Assembly (NCBI RefSeq): GCF_013393945.1
Contig: NZ_CP040297.1
Span: 1,628,804 to 1,692,803, forward strand
Reading direction: 5' to 3'
Source: Nostoc sp. TCL26-01
GTDB lineage: Bacteria; Cyanobacteriota; Cyanobacteriia; Cyanobacteriales; Nostocaceae
Length of the DNA stretch: 64,000 nt
This document shows positions 26,405 through 34,991 of this stretch, in pieces (the first letter of the stretch is position 1; every line of letters starts with the position of its first letter). A model generated the notes under the pieces. It did not search any database and was not told the origin of the DNA. It worked only from the letters and a program-made list of their open reading frames with translations. A program made the position numbers and the translations under genes.

Positions 26405-27238
26405 TTAGTGAGTGTCTAACCATAAGACTAAATCAGCCAAGCTGGTAAAATCTAACAGTGCTTCACCGAGATTTTCTAATTGTTCTAGGGAGAGAGTATT
26501 TAGGCGATCGCTGATATCTTGTGGTAATTCTCCCATTCGTCGTTTTATTAATCGGAGAATCAGCGATCGCTCTCTTTGCTCACCACGTTGCTGACCGATT
26601 TGCTCACCCTCTGAGAGAATTTCTTGATAAATAACTGACTCGCGCATCATACCCTCCCGAAATAGTTGTCTGATCAAGTCTTTTCTATATTTTAACCCTG
26701 CCAATATTTGCGTATAAGCCAATATTTCTGGTCGTTGTCTGGGTTCAACTTGATTTACTTGTTGCACAACTTGTTGGAGTAATTGTTGTGGTTGAGTTGT
26801 TGCTGTGAGTGGTGCTAAGGGTAACAATGCTGGCTCATTGAGAAACATCTCTGGGTTTTCTTCCCACATCCGAATCACTCGATACTCATGACGGGTGTTT
26901 TCGACTGTGAATGCTGTTTCGATGATTGTTCCTGGTGCGGGTGGAAGTAATAGTACTACCACTTGCGTAATTGGTAGACGATATAGCCGATACAATCTCA
27001 CCCAATAATCCAGCATTCGCAGTGGTAATGGTGGTGTGGATTCGAGTTGGGTTTGAAATTCTAGATGCAGAATGCGTCCTTCTAGTTGTAGGAATGTGAC
27101 GTAATCCGCGCGTATGGGTTCGATACTCAATTCGGTTTTCAGGACTTTGACGACAGTTTGTGGTGTTCCTAACACCCAACTGGCAAAGGTTTCGGGATGT
27201 TTTTCTGATAACAGTTTACAAAGATTATCAAATGACAT
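26405..27238 (-). CDS. Rpn-family putative nuclease with C-terminal DUF4351, copy 2
   Basis: A 277-residue near-identical paralogue of the downstream copy. The first 130 residues are the same, including the LHLEFQTQ nuclease motif. Differences are scattered substitutions (for example ND to NE, SAYTQ to LAYTQ), and the linker is shorter (GEQIGQQRGEQ). Similarity continues into flanking DNA at both ends (gtgtctaaccataagac after the stop, aatgacat and gatgatgagt before the start). The duplication is therefore recent or kept similar by gene conversion. Confidence 0.87.
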   Translation of the reverse strand: MSFDNLCKLLSEKHPETFASWVLGTPQTVVKVLKTELSIEPIRADYVTFLQLEGRILHLEFQTQLESTPPLPLRMLDYWVRLYRLYRLPITQVVVLLLPPAPGTIIETAFTVENTRHEYRVIRMWEENPEMFLNEPALLPLAPLTATTQPQQLLQQVVQQVNQVEPRQRPEILAYTQILAGLKYRKDLIRQLFREGMMRESVIYQEILSEGEQIGQQRGEQRERSLILRLIKRRMGELPQDISDRLNTLSLEQLENLGEALLDFTSLADLVLWLDTH

Positions 27239-27249
27239 GGATGATGAGT

Positions 27250-27768
27250 TTAATTACCAAATACTTGTGGCCAAGTTGTAAAAATAAATACGGCTACAGC
27301 AGCGATCGCTAGCACGCCTTGAATCAAATTCCCGACTAATGTACCGACAACAATACCGATACCAGCCTTCACAGCCAGCCAAAGTTCTCGGCGGTAAATA
27401 TACTCACCAATAATCGCTCCTAATAATGGGCCTAGTAAAATCCCTAACAGAGGGCCACCAAAAGGCAAAGCGGGTAATAATCCGAAAAATCCTAAGATTA
27501 AACCGACAAACGCACCTATTTGTCCCCATTTACTAGCGCCTGCTTGCTTTGCTCCCAAGTAACCAGCTAGGAAATCAACACCAATACTTAAAATTAAAAC
27601 AATAACTGTCACTACCAACGGAATTTTAATCGCCGCAAAGGAACTACTGACAATTCCCCAGATAATGATGGCAATTAAAATTAAACTGGTTCCAGGAATA
27701 GCCGGAACTACAGCACCAATCACACCCACAATCATTACAGCAATCAGCAACCAATAGACTATTTGCAT
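27250..27768 (-). CDS. DUF456 family membrane protein
   Basis: A 172-residue protein, almost entirely hydrophobic, with about four to five membrane helices. The DUF456 signature is visible: GVIGAVVPAIPGTSLILIAI at the N-terminus, the small-residue helix DFLAGYLGAKQAGASKWG, and GGPLLGILLGPLLGAIIGEY. The function of this family is unknown. It lies 11 bases upstream of the Rpn copy 2 start in the same direction, so cotranscription is possible. Confidence 0.88.
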   Translation of the reverse strand: MQIVYWLLIAVMIVGVIGAVVPAIPGTSLILIAIIIWGIVSSSFAAIKIPLVVTVIVLILSIGVDFLAGYLGAKQAGASKWGQIGAFVGLILGFFGLLPALPFGGPLLGILLGPLLGAIIGEYIYRRELWLAVKAGIGIVVGTLVGNLIQGVLAIAAVAVFIFTTWPQVFGN

Positions 27769-27860
27769 AACAAGAAAAATATATTAGGCATAGATTAGTA
27801 AAGTGCAGCACTAAACGAGACCCACCTGGATGAATGACTTGTATTTGGCATAGTTAATTT

Positions 27861-28196
27861 TCATTCAACAGCATAAGCGGTAAATTGGCGTTTGAAAGGA
27901 GAATGAAACCCAATCACAATATCTGAGGGAGGAACACCTAATTCTACCAATTGTTCAGCAATAGATTCTTCTGTACCATTATATTGAATCCATATTTTCC
28001 CATTTTTAATATCAAGATGTATGATGGGGCCAAATACCCGCTTGTCTCCTTGCCAACCAACATAAGCTAATTGATAGTGGTCATTTTCATGGTCTAAAAT
28101 TAATTGGGATTGAACAGTATCAGTATGAGATTGTTCTTGCTGATGTTCGCTTAAAATTTGTTTGATTAATTGTCGATAAAGTTCTATTTTATCCAT
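27861..28196 (-). CDS. xisI: XisI family protein (fdxN element excision controlling factor)
   Basis: A 111-residue protein matching XisI: YRQLIKQILSEHQQ, DHYQLAYVGWQGDKRVFGP, HLDIKNGKIWIQYNGTE, and DIVIGFHSPFKRQFTAYAVE at the end. In Anabaena, XisH and XisI are required for developmentally controlled excision of the fdxN element, although XisF is the recombinase. Many Nostocales carry extra xisHI pairs with no recombinase nearby, as here. It overlaps xisH by 13 bases, which suggests coupled translation. Confidence 0.92.
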   Translation of the reverse strand: MDKIELYRQLIKQILSEHQQEQSHTDTVQSQLILDHENDHYQLAYVGWQGDKRVFGPIIHLDIKNGKIWIQYNGTEESIAEQLVELGVPPSDIVIGFHSPFKRQFTAYAVE

Positions 28197-28600
28197 AATC
28201 GAATTTCCTCTTGTTTGGGATCATAAATTATTAACTTAACTTGATAACGATGAAGAGCGCCTTGGATAAAGGAAAGTTGAAAAAAATCTGTATATGTTTC
28301 GATAGGAACTGCTAAATAAACTATTCTATCTACCTCTTGTTCTTCTAATGCTTGACGGTAATTGAGATATTGCCCAAGTGCAGTATGAAATTCACTAATA
28401 TCTGAATCGGCAATAAAACTTTTAATTTCAACTGCTATTTTTTCTGTGTTACGTTCTGCGGCGATCGCATTTTCAGCACCTAAATCTATTTGTAATTTAA
28501 CCACTTCGCTAATACGAATTGTAAAAGGGTCGTGAGTAATTATCCAGCCATCTTTTATTAATGCTTTTTTTACCTGTTGATGAAAAACATCTTTAGCCAT
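28184..28600 (-). CDS. xisH: XisH family protein (fdxN element excision controlling factor)
   Basis: A 138-residue protein matching XisH: AKDVFHQQVKKALIKDGWII, TEKIAVEIKSFIADSDISEF, ALGQYLNYRQALEEQEVDR, and LIIYDPKQEEIRLWIK. The VEIKSF segment resembles a PD-(D/E)XK nuclease core (IAVEIKSF with Glu and Lys), consistent with proposals that XisH is endonuclease-like. The xisH-xisI order and overlap are the usual arrangement. No fdxN-element border or site-specific recombinase is visible within the window. Confidence 0.92.
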   Translation of the reverse strand: MAKDVFHQQVKKALIKDGWIITHDPFTIRISEVVKLQIDLGAENAIAAERNTEKIAVEIKSFIADSDISEFHTALGQYLNYRQALEEQEVDRIVYLAVPIETYTDFFQLSFIQGALHRYQVKLIIYDPKQEEIRLWIK

Positions 28601-28627
28601 TTTTCTATATAGATTATAGCCTCAAGT

Positions 28628-29272
28628 TTATAAATTTTCTTGGAGTGTTACTGCTAATTTATCAGCAATTCCGGCTATCCAGTTTTCATCTTGTTTTGTG
28701 TAACTTCTAGGGGCATTTGCGCCTAAAATTAGTACTCCTTGATTGCCTAGAGGTTGACAGATTACCCCTTGAGTATTTTCGGGTAAATAATCAAATTCAA
28801 TTCTGCCAGGGTAGACATATAGAGCTACTAAATAAACAGGTTGTTGTTTTTCCAAAACCCGTTTGACAATTGCACCGGGGATAACTTCTGCTTGAGAACC
28901 CAGAATGCCGCGACGTAACAAAACTTTGCCTTGATAATAAATTACTAGCGATCGCGTTACCGTGTTCGTCAATAATAAATGAGATGCCCAGGCTAATTCT
29001 GTTTTCACGGCTGTGGGTAAGTCCTCTGCTAACACAAAACCTTCTTCCCCAATCAGTTCTACTGCATCAGGCGATCGCGGCTGCACCTGTTGCCAAATTA
29101 AACCAGTTAAAATTAGCACAGCGCTCAAAATTACTCCCAGTACATCACCTCGCGCTTGCGAATCTGTAAGTTGAGGTGTCAGTAAGCGATTAATCAGCAA
29201 AAGAACAGCGCCTAACCCACCTACTACTAAGGGTAAACGCCGCAAAACTCGATTGGGATCAGGTTTGGTCAT
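28628..29272 (-). CDS. Cofactor assembly of complex C subunit B (CCB2/CCB4 family)
   Basis: A 214-residue protein with two N-terminal membrane helices (about 12-28 and 43-60) followed by a domain with GEEGFVLAEDLPTAVKTELAW and VARRG-like KVLLRRGILG. It matches the CCB2/CCB4 family that attaches haem ci covalently to cytochrome b6 of the b6f complex. It is located in the thylakoid membrane. It follows xisH by 27 bases in the upstream direction, and the two may share a transcript, but no functional link is evident. Confidence 0.82.
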   Translation of the reverse strand: MTKPDPNRVLRRLPLVVGGLGAVLLLINRLLTPQLTDSQARGDVLGVILSAVLILTGLIWQQVQPRSPDAVELIGEEGFVLAEDLPTAVKTELAWASHLLLTNTVTRSLVIYYQGKVLLRRGILGSQAEVIPGAIVKRVLEKQQPVYLVALYVYPGRIEFDYLPENTQGVICQPLGNQGVLILGANAPRSYTKQDENWIAGIADKLAVTLQENL

Positions 29273-29285
29273 TAGTCATTACCTG

Positions 29286-29402
29286 CATTTCTCACAAAAC
29301 GGTAGGGGCGGGTTCACAAATATGCTTCAATCATTCACGAATATCTGGTTAACCCGCCCCTACAGTCTCTGGACTTCGGTTTGATAAATTTCGTGAGAAA
29401 TT
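29286..29402. repeat. MITE-like repeat with nested inverted repeats
   Basis: Outer ends atttctcac (29287-29295) and gtgagaaat (29393-29401) are perfect inverted copies. Inside is a second perfect 13-bp pair, gtaggggcgggtt (29302-29314) and aacccgcccctac (29351-29363). The total is about 115 bases without an ORF. Cruciform or strong RNA hairpin formation is likely. Confidence 0.7.
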
Positions 29403-29450
29403 CGGGATTAGCATTTCTTCTTCTCCCCTACCTCCCCTGCTCCCCATTTT

Positions 29451-30188
29451 TTACTCTTCTCCTGGTTCGATGATGCGTTGAAATAGATAACCAGTACCGC
29501 GTGCGGTGAGGATTAATTCTGGATTACTGGGGTCATCTTCTAATTTTGCTCGTAAACGGGAGATATGTACATCAACGACACGGGTATCTACGTGACGTTC
29601 TGGTGTGTAACCCCAGACTTCTTGCAAAATTTCTGAACGAGAAAAAGCTTCTCCTGAACGACTCACTAATAATTCCAACAGGCTAAATTCCATACCTGTT
29701 AATCTGATGCGCTCATCACCTTTGTAGACTTGCCGTTTGTTGGTATCGATTTTGATGTTACCAACATGAATCACGCCGGAACTGGGAATACCGGAAGCAC
29801 CTGTTTTGTCTACCCGACGCAGCACTGAGCGAATCCGCGCTTCTAGCTCTTTGGGGGAGAATGGTTTAACTACGTAGTCATCAGCACCCAATTCTAATCC
29901 TGTGATGCGATCGGCTACGTCCCCCAAGGCTGTTAGCATAATAATAGGGACATCTGATTCCTTGCGTAATTCTTGACAAACACCATAACCATCTAGCTTT
30001 GGCATCATTACATCCAAAACTACTAAATCAGGATCGGCTTTGCGAAAAGTTTCTAAAGCTTCTTCGCCATCGCCAGCTGTGACTACATCGTAGCCAATCA
30101 TCGACAGGCGTGTTTCCAAAATCCGGCGAATGCTGGCTTCATCATCTACTACCAGAATTTTTTCTTTATGACTTTCCAAGTTTCTCAA
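29451..30188 (-). CDS. rpaB: Response regulator RpaB (OmpR/PhoB family)
   Basis: A 245-residue two-domain regulator. The receiver domain holds the acidic pocket Asp15/Asp16, phospho-acceptor Asp59 (VVLDVMMPKLDG), Thr86-type ALGD and Lys109-type VVKPFSP. The C-terminal winged helix (about 145-240) ends in ARGTGYLFQ. The sequence strongly matches cyanobacterial RpaB (plastid Ycf27), the essential regulator of high-light genes such as hliA and psbA. Targets of RpaB normally include Hlip and psbD promoters, both of which occur in this window. The partner kinase is not adjacent. Confidence 0.93.
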   Translation of the reverse strand: MRNLESHKEKILVVDDEASIRRILETRLSMIGYDVVTAGDGEEALETFRKADPDLVVLDVMMPKLDGYGVCQELRKESDVPIIMLTALGDVADRITGLELGADDYVVKPFSPKELEARIRSVLRRVDKTGASGIPSSGVIHVGNIKIDTNKRQVYKGDERIRLTGMEFSLLELLVSRSGEAFSRSEILQEVWGYTPERHVDTRVVDVHISRLRAKLEDDPSNPELILTARGTGYLFQRIIEPGEE

Positions 30189-30356
30189 CGCTCCTTAACT
30201 AAAATTTTTCATGATTAATTTTTAATACCATAATATTAAGATATCATTCCCACAAATGATTTGGAAAATGCTCTAAATATGGCTATTAATTGGATTTTTC
30301 ACTTGAGCAATCATTAAAGAAAAATTAAGATATTTAATATTACTTAAGATTTAAGA

Positions 30357-31883
30357 ATGGCAAAGCCCAAAACCTTTTACATTTGTAACGAATGTGGCTC
30401 AGAATCTCCCCAGTGGTTTGGTAAGTGTCCCGCTTGTGGTACTTACAACTCTTTAGAAGAACAGATTACCATTCAATCCTCAGTAGATGTGCCTAGTCGG
30501 GGTGTGGGTGGTTGGCAAAGTCAAAGTAATGGTAAACCTGGGGCAAAGCCAGCTAAACCAAGGGCTTCCCTCACATTTGATCAAATTACCGATCGCCAAA
30601 TTGCTCGATGGGAATCTGGTTACGGTGAACTAGATCGAGTGTTAGGGGGTGGTGTGGTTCCTGGTTCAATGGTGCTGATTGGTGGTGATCCCGGTATCGG
30701 TAAATCTACTTTGCTATTGCAGGTATCAAACCAACTGGCGCAAAGATATCGCATTTTATATGTCACAGGTGAAGAATCAGGACAACAAGTAAAATTGCGG
30801 GCTTCTCGCTTGGGTGTTTCCAAGCCTCTCAATGTTGTTAGTGATGAGAATGAAACAACAGTCACAGAGGCATCAGTACCGGAAATTGTTGAGACTATAG
30901 GTTCTGATTTATACGTATTACCGGAAACAGATTTAGAAGAAATCCTGCGAGAAGTAGATTCTCTCAAGCCAAATGTGACAGTCATCGATAGTATTCAAAC
31001 CGTGTTTTTTCCTGCTTTGACCTCAGCACCTGGTTCAGTCGCTCAGGTAAGAGAATGCACAGCCGCCTTAATGAAGGTGGCAAAACACGAAGATATTACC
31101 ATGCTAATTGTCGGACACGTAACCAAAGAAGGGGCGATCGCCGGGCCGAAAGTTTTAGAACACCTAGTAGATACAGTACTGTATTTTGAAGGCGATCGCT
31201 TTGCCTCTCATCGATTGTTACGTACCGTCAAAAACCGTTTTGGCGCGACACACGAAATCGGCATCTTTGAAATGGTAGAACACGGGCTAAGGGAAGTCCC
31301 CAACCCCAGTGAGTTATTTTTAGGCAACCGTGATGATCCGGCTCCTGGGACAGCAATTGTCGTAGCTTGTGAAGGTACACGTCCTATTGTTGTGGAATTA
31401 CAAGCCTTAGTCAGTCCCACCAGTTATCCCTCACCGCGCCGGGCTGCCACAGGTATAGATTATAACCGTCTAGTGCAAATCTTAGCGGTATTAGAAAAGC
31501 GAGTCGGGATTCCCATGTCCAAACTAGATTCCTACGTCGCCTCGGCGGGAGGATTGAACGTCGCCGAACCAGCCGTAGATTTAGGAATTGCGATCGCCAT
31601 CGTTGCCAGTTTCCGCGATCGCATCGTTGATCCTGGTACAGTATTAATTGGTGAAGTCGGCTTGGGTGGACAAGTACGAGCCGTTTCTCAGATGGAACTG
31701 CGGTTAAAAGAAGCAGCTAAATTAGGATTTAAAAGAGCGATCGTTCCCAAGGGGCAAAAATTCCCCAACTTGAACATTGAAATTCTTCCAGTTTCCAAAG
31801 TCATAGATGCAATTATCGCTGCCATTCCCCACCAAGAACTCACAGAAGAAGATTTCAATTTAGATGAAGAGCAGGAGGAATAA
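30357..31883 (+). CDS. radA: DNA repair protein RadA
   Basis: A 508-residue RecA-like ATPase that promotes branch migration in recombination. Visible are the N-terminal zinc finger (Cys10, Cys13, Cys24, Cys27), Walker A GGDPGIGKST (about 108-117), Walker B-type VTVIDSIQTV, the RadA-specific VKNRFG motif, and a C-terminal Lon-protease-like domain (YVASAGGLNVAEPAVDLGI). The length is normal. It is divergent from rpaB with 168 bases between. Confidence 0.95.
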   Translation: MAKPKTFYICNECGSESPQWFGKCPACGTYNSLEEQITIQSSVDVPSRGVGGWQSQSNGKPGAKPAKPRASLTFDQITDRQIARWESGYGELDRVLGGGVVPGSMVLIGGDPGIGKSTLLLQVSNQLAQRYRILYVTGEESGQQVKLRASRLGVSKPLNVVSDENETTVTEASVPEIVETIGSDLYVLPETDLEEILREVDSLKPNVTVIDSIQTVFFPALTSAPGSVAQVRECTAALMKVAKHEDITMLIVGHVTKEGAIAGPKVLEHLVDTVLYFEGDRFASHRLLRTVKNRFGATHEIGIFEMVEHGLREVPNPSELFLGNRDDPAPGTAIVVACEGTRPIVVELQALVSPTSYPSPRRAATGIDYNRLVQILAVLEKRVGIPMSKLDSYVASAGGLNVAEPAVDLGIAIAIVASFRDRIVDPGTVLIGEVGLGGQVRAVSQMELRLKEAAKLGFKRAIVPKGQKFPNLNIEILPVSKVIDAIIAAIPHQELTEEDFNLDEEQEE

Positions 31884-32119
31884 GAGTTTTAGCTTAGTTC
31901 ATATTGCTTTAATGTGAGTTCGACAGCAATTTATTTAATTGCATATTTTTCTGATAATCATCCGATAAATCTATAGATCACTGTGATATTCCAGCTTCAT
32001 GTTGTGAATAAAACAAGAGTCATCATGACTTCTTGATTTTTTTTGGGAGTTACCTGGATTTTCACCTCTGAGTTCTCAACTTTACCCAATAATCACTAAC
32101 AGCTATAGGAACACAAGTT

Positions 32120-33007
32120 ATGTTTAGACATGGAATTGTCACTTCAATTGCCAGCAGCATAGTATTGAGCTTACTAGCGACTGCTGCCGAATCAGCACAA
32201 GCATCTACTCTGGTATTTAGTGGATCAGGAACGACAGCCACTAATGCTTTCAATGATTTTCGCACAGCGATCGGTGGTGGCAGTCGGATAAATTGGGATG
32301 CTGTCCGTCTTGATGGTACGGATGTTAACCCTAACACTCAAGTAATTGACCCTGGGAAAACAGTGGCAATTCCAGTTGATCGCTTCCTGGGTGCAGGTGC
32401 GCTGTTTGCTGATCCTTATGCAGTAAGTGGCGATGGGTTTGCTAGCGTCAATCCAGACACCACAGGAGAGTTTCCCGCTTTCAGTCCGCAAAATACCTTT
32501 GTGATGTTCGATTTCAACTCCGGCCAGTTCGATGATCGTTTCATTGAGCAAAGCTTCGTCTTACCTGGAGCTAACATTGCTGCTGGGACAAGAGGTTTTG
32601 GTGCTATCTTCGTTGATACAGAAAATTCCGACAGCAGCAGTATCGAATACTTTGGCACAACAACTAGTGGCGCAAAAATCAGTCTGGGTAAATTTTTCGT
32701 TCCTGTAGGTGCATCCGGAGAGCCACAGTTTCTGGGAGTTCTTTTCGACAACCCTATCGTCACCGAAGTACAATTGACTGTTGGCACTAATGCACTGTTT
32801 AGCTTTGATGGTACAACTATCCAGTCCTTTGGTGGTGAAGATTTAGCAAATGGTATTGATCTAGTTGCTACCGATGATTTTGTCTTTGCAACACCGACGA
32901 CACCAACCCTGATCACTGTCCCAGAACCAACACCGCTATCTGGTTTTGGCGCTGCTTTACTGGGCATAATTGGTTTTCTCTCCAGAAAACGTCCCATTAG
33001 GGGTTAA
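32120..33007 (+). CDS. PEP-CTERM sorting domain protein, exported
   Basis: A 295-residue exported protein with a signal peptide (ASSIVLSLLATAAESAQA, cleavage near residue 28) and a C-terminal PEP-CTERM tail: VPEP, then a membrane span (GFGAALLGIIGF), then a basic end (SRKRPIRG). Exosortase recognises such tails and processes the protein for surface or exopolysaccharide use. The central domain is beta-rich with no enzyme motif. No exosortase gene lies in the window. Confidence 0.85.
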   Translation: MFRHGIVTSIASSIVLSLLATAAESAQASTLVFSGSGTTATNAFNDFRTAIGGGSRINWDAVRLDGTDVNPNTQVIDPGKTVAIPVDRFLGAGALFADPYAVSGDGFASVNPDTTGEFPAFSPQNTFVMFDFNSGQFDDRFIEQSFVLPGANIAAGTRGFGAIFVDTENSDSSSIEYFGTTTSGAKISLGKFFVPVGASGEPQFLGVLFDNPIVTEVQLTVGTNALFSFDGTTIQSFGGEDLANGIDLVATDDFVFATPTTPTLITVPEPTPLSGFGAALLGIIGFLSRKRPIRG

Positions 33008-33027
33008 GTGTTTGACTCATCTAGAAA

Positions 33028-33402
33028 CTATTTGAGAATTTGATCTAAAAGGTTTCTGGCAGGTTGTGCTTTAGCTAAAGCTGCTTGATGATCACTATAA
33101 GCACGAACTAGGCGTAAAAGACTACTTACCCCTGTCTTCAGTTGCTCAAGTTCGACACCTGCTACCAACTCCCCATCTAGCATGCGCTCAACTATCGGTT
33201 TGATATCACCTATTTCTTGGCGAACTTTTTGCAACTTCTCGACACTACTTAGTAGGCTTTTAAGTGAGTTGAGTATTTCATCAATATCTTGAACATCTTC
33301 AACTTGTATTGATGAATCTTGAGTTTCTCCTGTATCTTCAGTATCAACCACAGATGATTCCTGTGTAGTTGTTTCAATTTTAACTCCGTTTGACTTTGCC
33401 AT
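33028..33402 (-). CDS. Acidic coiled-coil hypothetical protein
   Basis: A 124-residue soluble protein. Residues 1-40 are acidic and Ser/Thr/Gln-rich and probably disordered. Residues about 42-70 (DEILNSLKSLLSSVEKLQKV) form a coiled coil, followed by a second helical segment. I do not recognise the family. It converges on the PEP-CTERM gene with a 20-base gap. Confidence 0.65.
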   Translation of the reverse strand: MAKSNGVKIETTTQESSVVDTEDTGETQDSSIQVEDVQDIDEILNSLKSLLSSVEKLQKVRQEIGDIKPIVERMLDGELVAGVELEQLKTGVSSLLRLVRAYSDHQAALAKAQPARNLLDQILK

Positions 33403-33804
33403 TCATGCTTCCTCAAGGAATTTTTCTTAGTGTATCGCTAAACTGGTGAGTAAGTTGGAGTAAATGAATGTCATCAGTCATTAGTTTATCATTGACCAAA
33501 TTAAGTAGTCGTGCAAAATTAAATATACATTTGTCATTGCATTGGCACAAGCCTTCCCGTAGGGTACGTAACAAAGTGAGTACTTATTACTTTTGACTGT
33601 TGACAATCTTATCCTTGATTTTATTGTGTTATCTTACTGAATCTCGTTTGTCAACTAATTTGTCTAATCACTTTTGTGAGATAACCTTCTTTGCTAGTCG
33701 TAGTTTGAGGCTAATTTTTCCCACTATCGAAATTAAGGAGATTTATGCAGCTATTTGATTTATACTTTTAGATTCGTTTGATTATGGAGAAATGTTAAAG
33801 TTGT
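33403..33804. other. Promoter region of the sigma factor gene
   Basis: A 402-base region between divergent genes. It must hold the promoter of the group 2 sigma gene. No clear GTA-N8-TAC (NtcA) site was found by eye. An aggag (33737-33741) lies far upstream, and the ATG at 33805 lacks a close Shine-Dalgarno. Confidence 0.4.
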
Positions 33805-34755
33805 ATGTCTAGCCTAAGTTCCGATATGGTGCGCGTTTATTTACAAGAAATTGGTCAGTTCCCCTTATTAACATCAGACCAAGAAATAACTTATGGCAGG
33901 CAAGTACAGCAAATGATTGCCATTGAGCGAGACAAAGCTGCGCTTTGTCAAGAATTGCATCGGCAACCAACGTTAACAGAATTAGCGACTCATGTACATA
34001 AGAGTGAAACTGAAGTCAATCAAATACTTCAGCTTGGTCAACGAGCAAAACAAAAGATGGTGACAGCCAACCTGCGGCTGGTGGTTTCCGTTGCCAAAAA
34101 GTATCAGCGTCGCAATTTGGAATTTTTGGATTTGATTCAAGAAGGAGCCATCGGTTTACAACGGGGTGTAGAGAAGTTTGACCCCAATCGGGGTTACAAA
34201 TTATCAACTTACGTATATTGGTGGATAACTCAAGCTATCACAAGAGCGATCGCTGAAAAATCTCGCACTGTTCGCCTACCAATTCATGTGAACGAAAAAC
34301 TCAATCAAATTAAGAAGATCCAGCGCGAATTATTTCAAAAATTAGGTCGTCGTGCTACTGTCACAGAAATTGCTCAAGAATTAGGCCTAGAATCTAGTCA
34401 AGTGCGAGAATACTTGAGAGCTGCTAGTGGGACAATTTCTCTAGATTTAAAGGTGGGAGATAACCAAGATACAGAATTGAGTGAACTTCTCAGCGATGAA
34501 GGCGTTTCACCCAACGAACATATCACTCAAGAAATGCTGCGTCAGGATTTAGATAATTTGTTAGCATCACTTAAACCCGTGCAGCGTGAAGTACTAATTT
34601 TGCGATTCGGACTGTTGGATAATCAGGAGAGAAGTTTAGCCCAGATTGGAGAACAGCTAAATGTCAGTCGAGAGCGAGTTCGCCAAATCCAGCAACAAGC
34701 TATGAATATTCTGCGTCGTCAACAACCGGAAATTGGACAATATCTATTTTCCTAA
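33805..34755 (+). CDS. Group 2 RNA polymerase sigma factor (sigma-70 family)
   Basis: A 316-residue sigma factor without the long region 1.1 of the primary sigma. Region 1.2 is DMVRVYLQEIGQFPLLTSDQ, region 2 contains TANLRLVVSVAKKYQRRNLE, DLIQEGAIGLQRGVEKFDP and the -10-recognition helix YKLSTYVYWWITQAITRAIA. Region 4 has the helix-turn-helix RSLAQIGEQLNVSRERVRQI. This is the SigB-SigE type of non-essential alternative sigma used in nutrient and stress responses. I cannot say which subgroup. Confidence 0.92.
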   Translation: MSSLSSDMVRVYLQEIGQFPLLTSDQEITYGRQVQQMIAIERDKAALCQELHRQPTLTELATHVHKSETEVNQILQLGQRAKQKMVTANLRLVVSVAKKYQRRNLEFLDLIQEGAIGLQRGVEKFDPNRGYKLSTYVYWWITQAITRAIAEKSRTVRLPIHVNEKLNQIKKIQRELFQKLGRRATVTEIAQELGLESSQVREYLRAASGTISLDLKVGDNQDTELSELLSDEGVSPNEHITQEMLRQDLDNLLASLKPVQREVLILRFGLLDNQERSLAQIGEQLNVSRERVRQIQQQAMNILRRQQPEIGQYLFS

Positions 34756-34802
34756 ATTATGGGTCACGGGTAGGAATTTCTTTTAATTGCTAATTATTAA
34801 TT

Positions 34803-34930
34803 AGGGACTTCCAGAAAATAAAATATTCAATGGGTGAGAGCAAATATGAACATGGGATTTTTCCTCTCCTGCTTCCCCTACCTCCCCTACTCACCAAAGT
34901 GATTGTATATTTTTCTAGTTGGAAGTCCCT
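34803..34930. repeat. Complete MITE with AGGGACTTCCA/TGGAAGTCCCT ends
   Basis: About 128 bases with perfect 11-bp terminal inverted repeats (34803-34813, 34920-34930) and no coding capacity. A truncated copy is at 12056-12160 and a one-arm remnant at 1979-2006, so this is a dispersed family in the genome. Confidence 0.8.
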
Positions 34931-34991
34931 TAGTCGGAGAGGAGTTGGGGGTGAGGTCAAAACAGTCATCATCGAACTTACGTTAAATTAA

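Noticed and set aside
27861..28600. Complete fdxN excision element
   Set aside because: Only xisH and xisI are present. No site-specific recombinase and no direct-repeat borders were found nearby.
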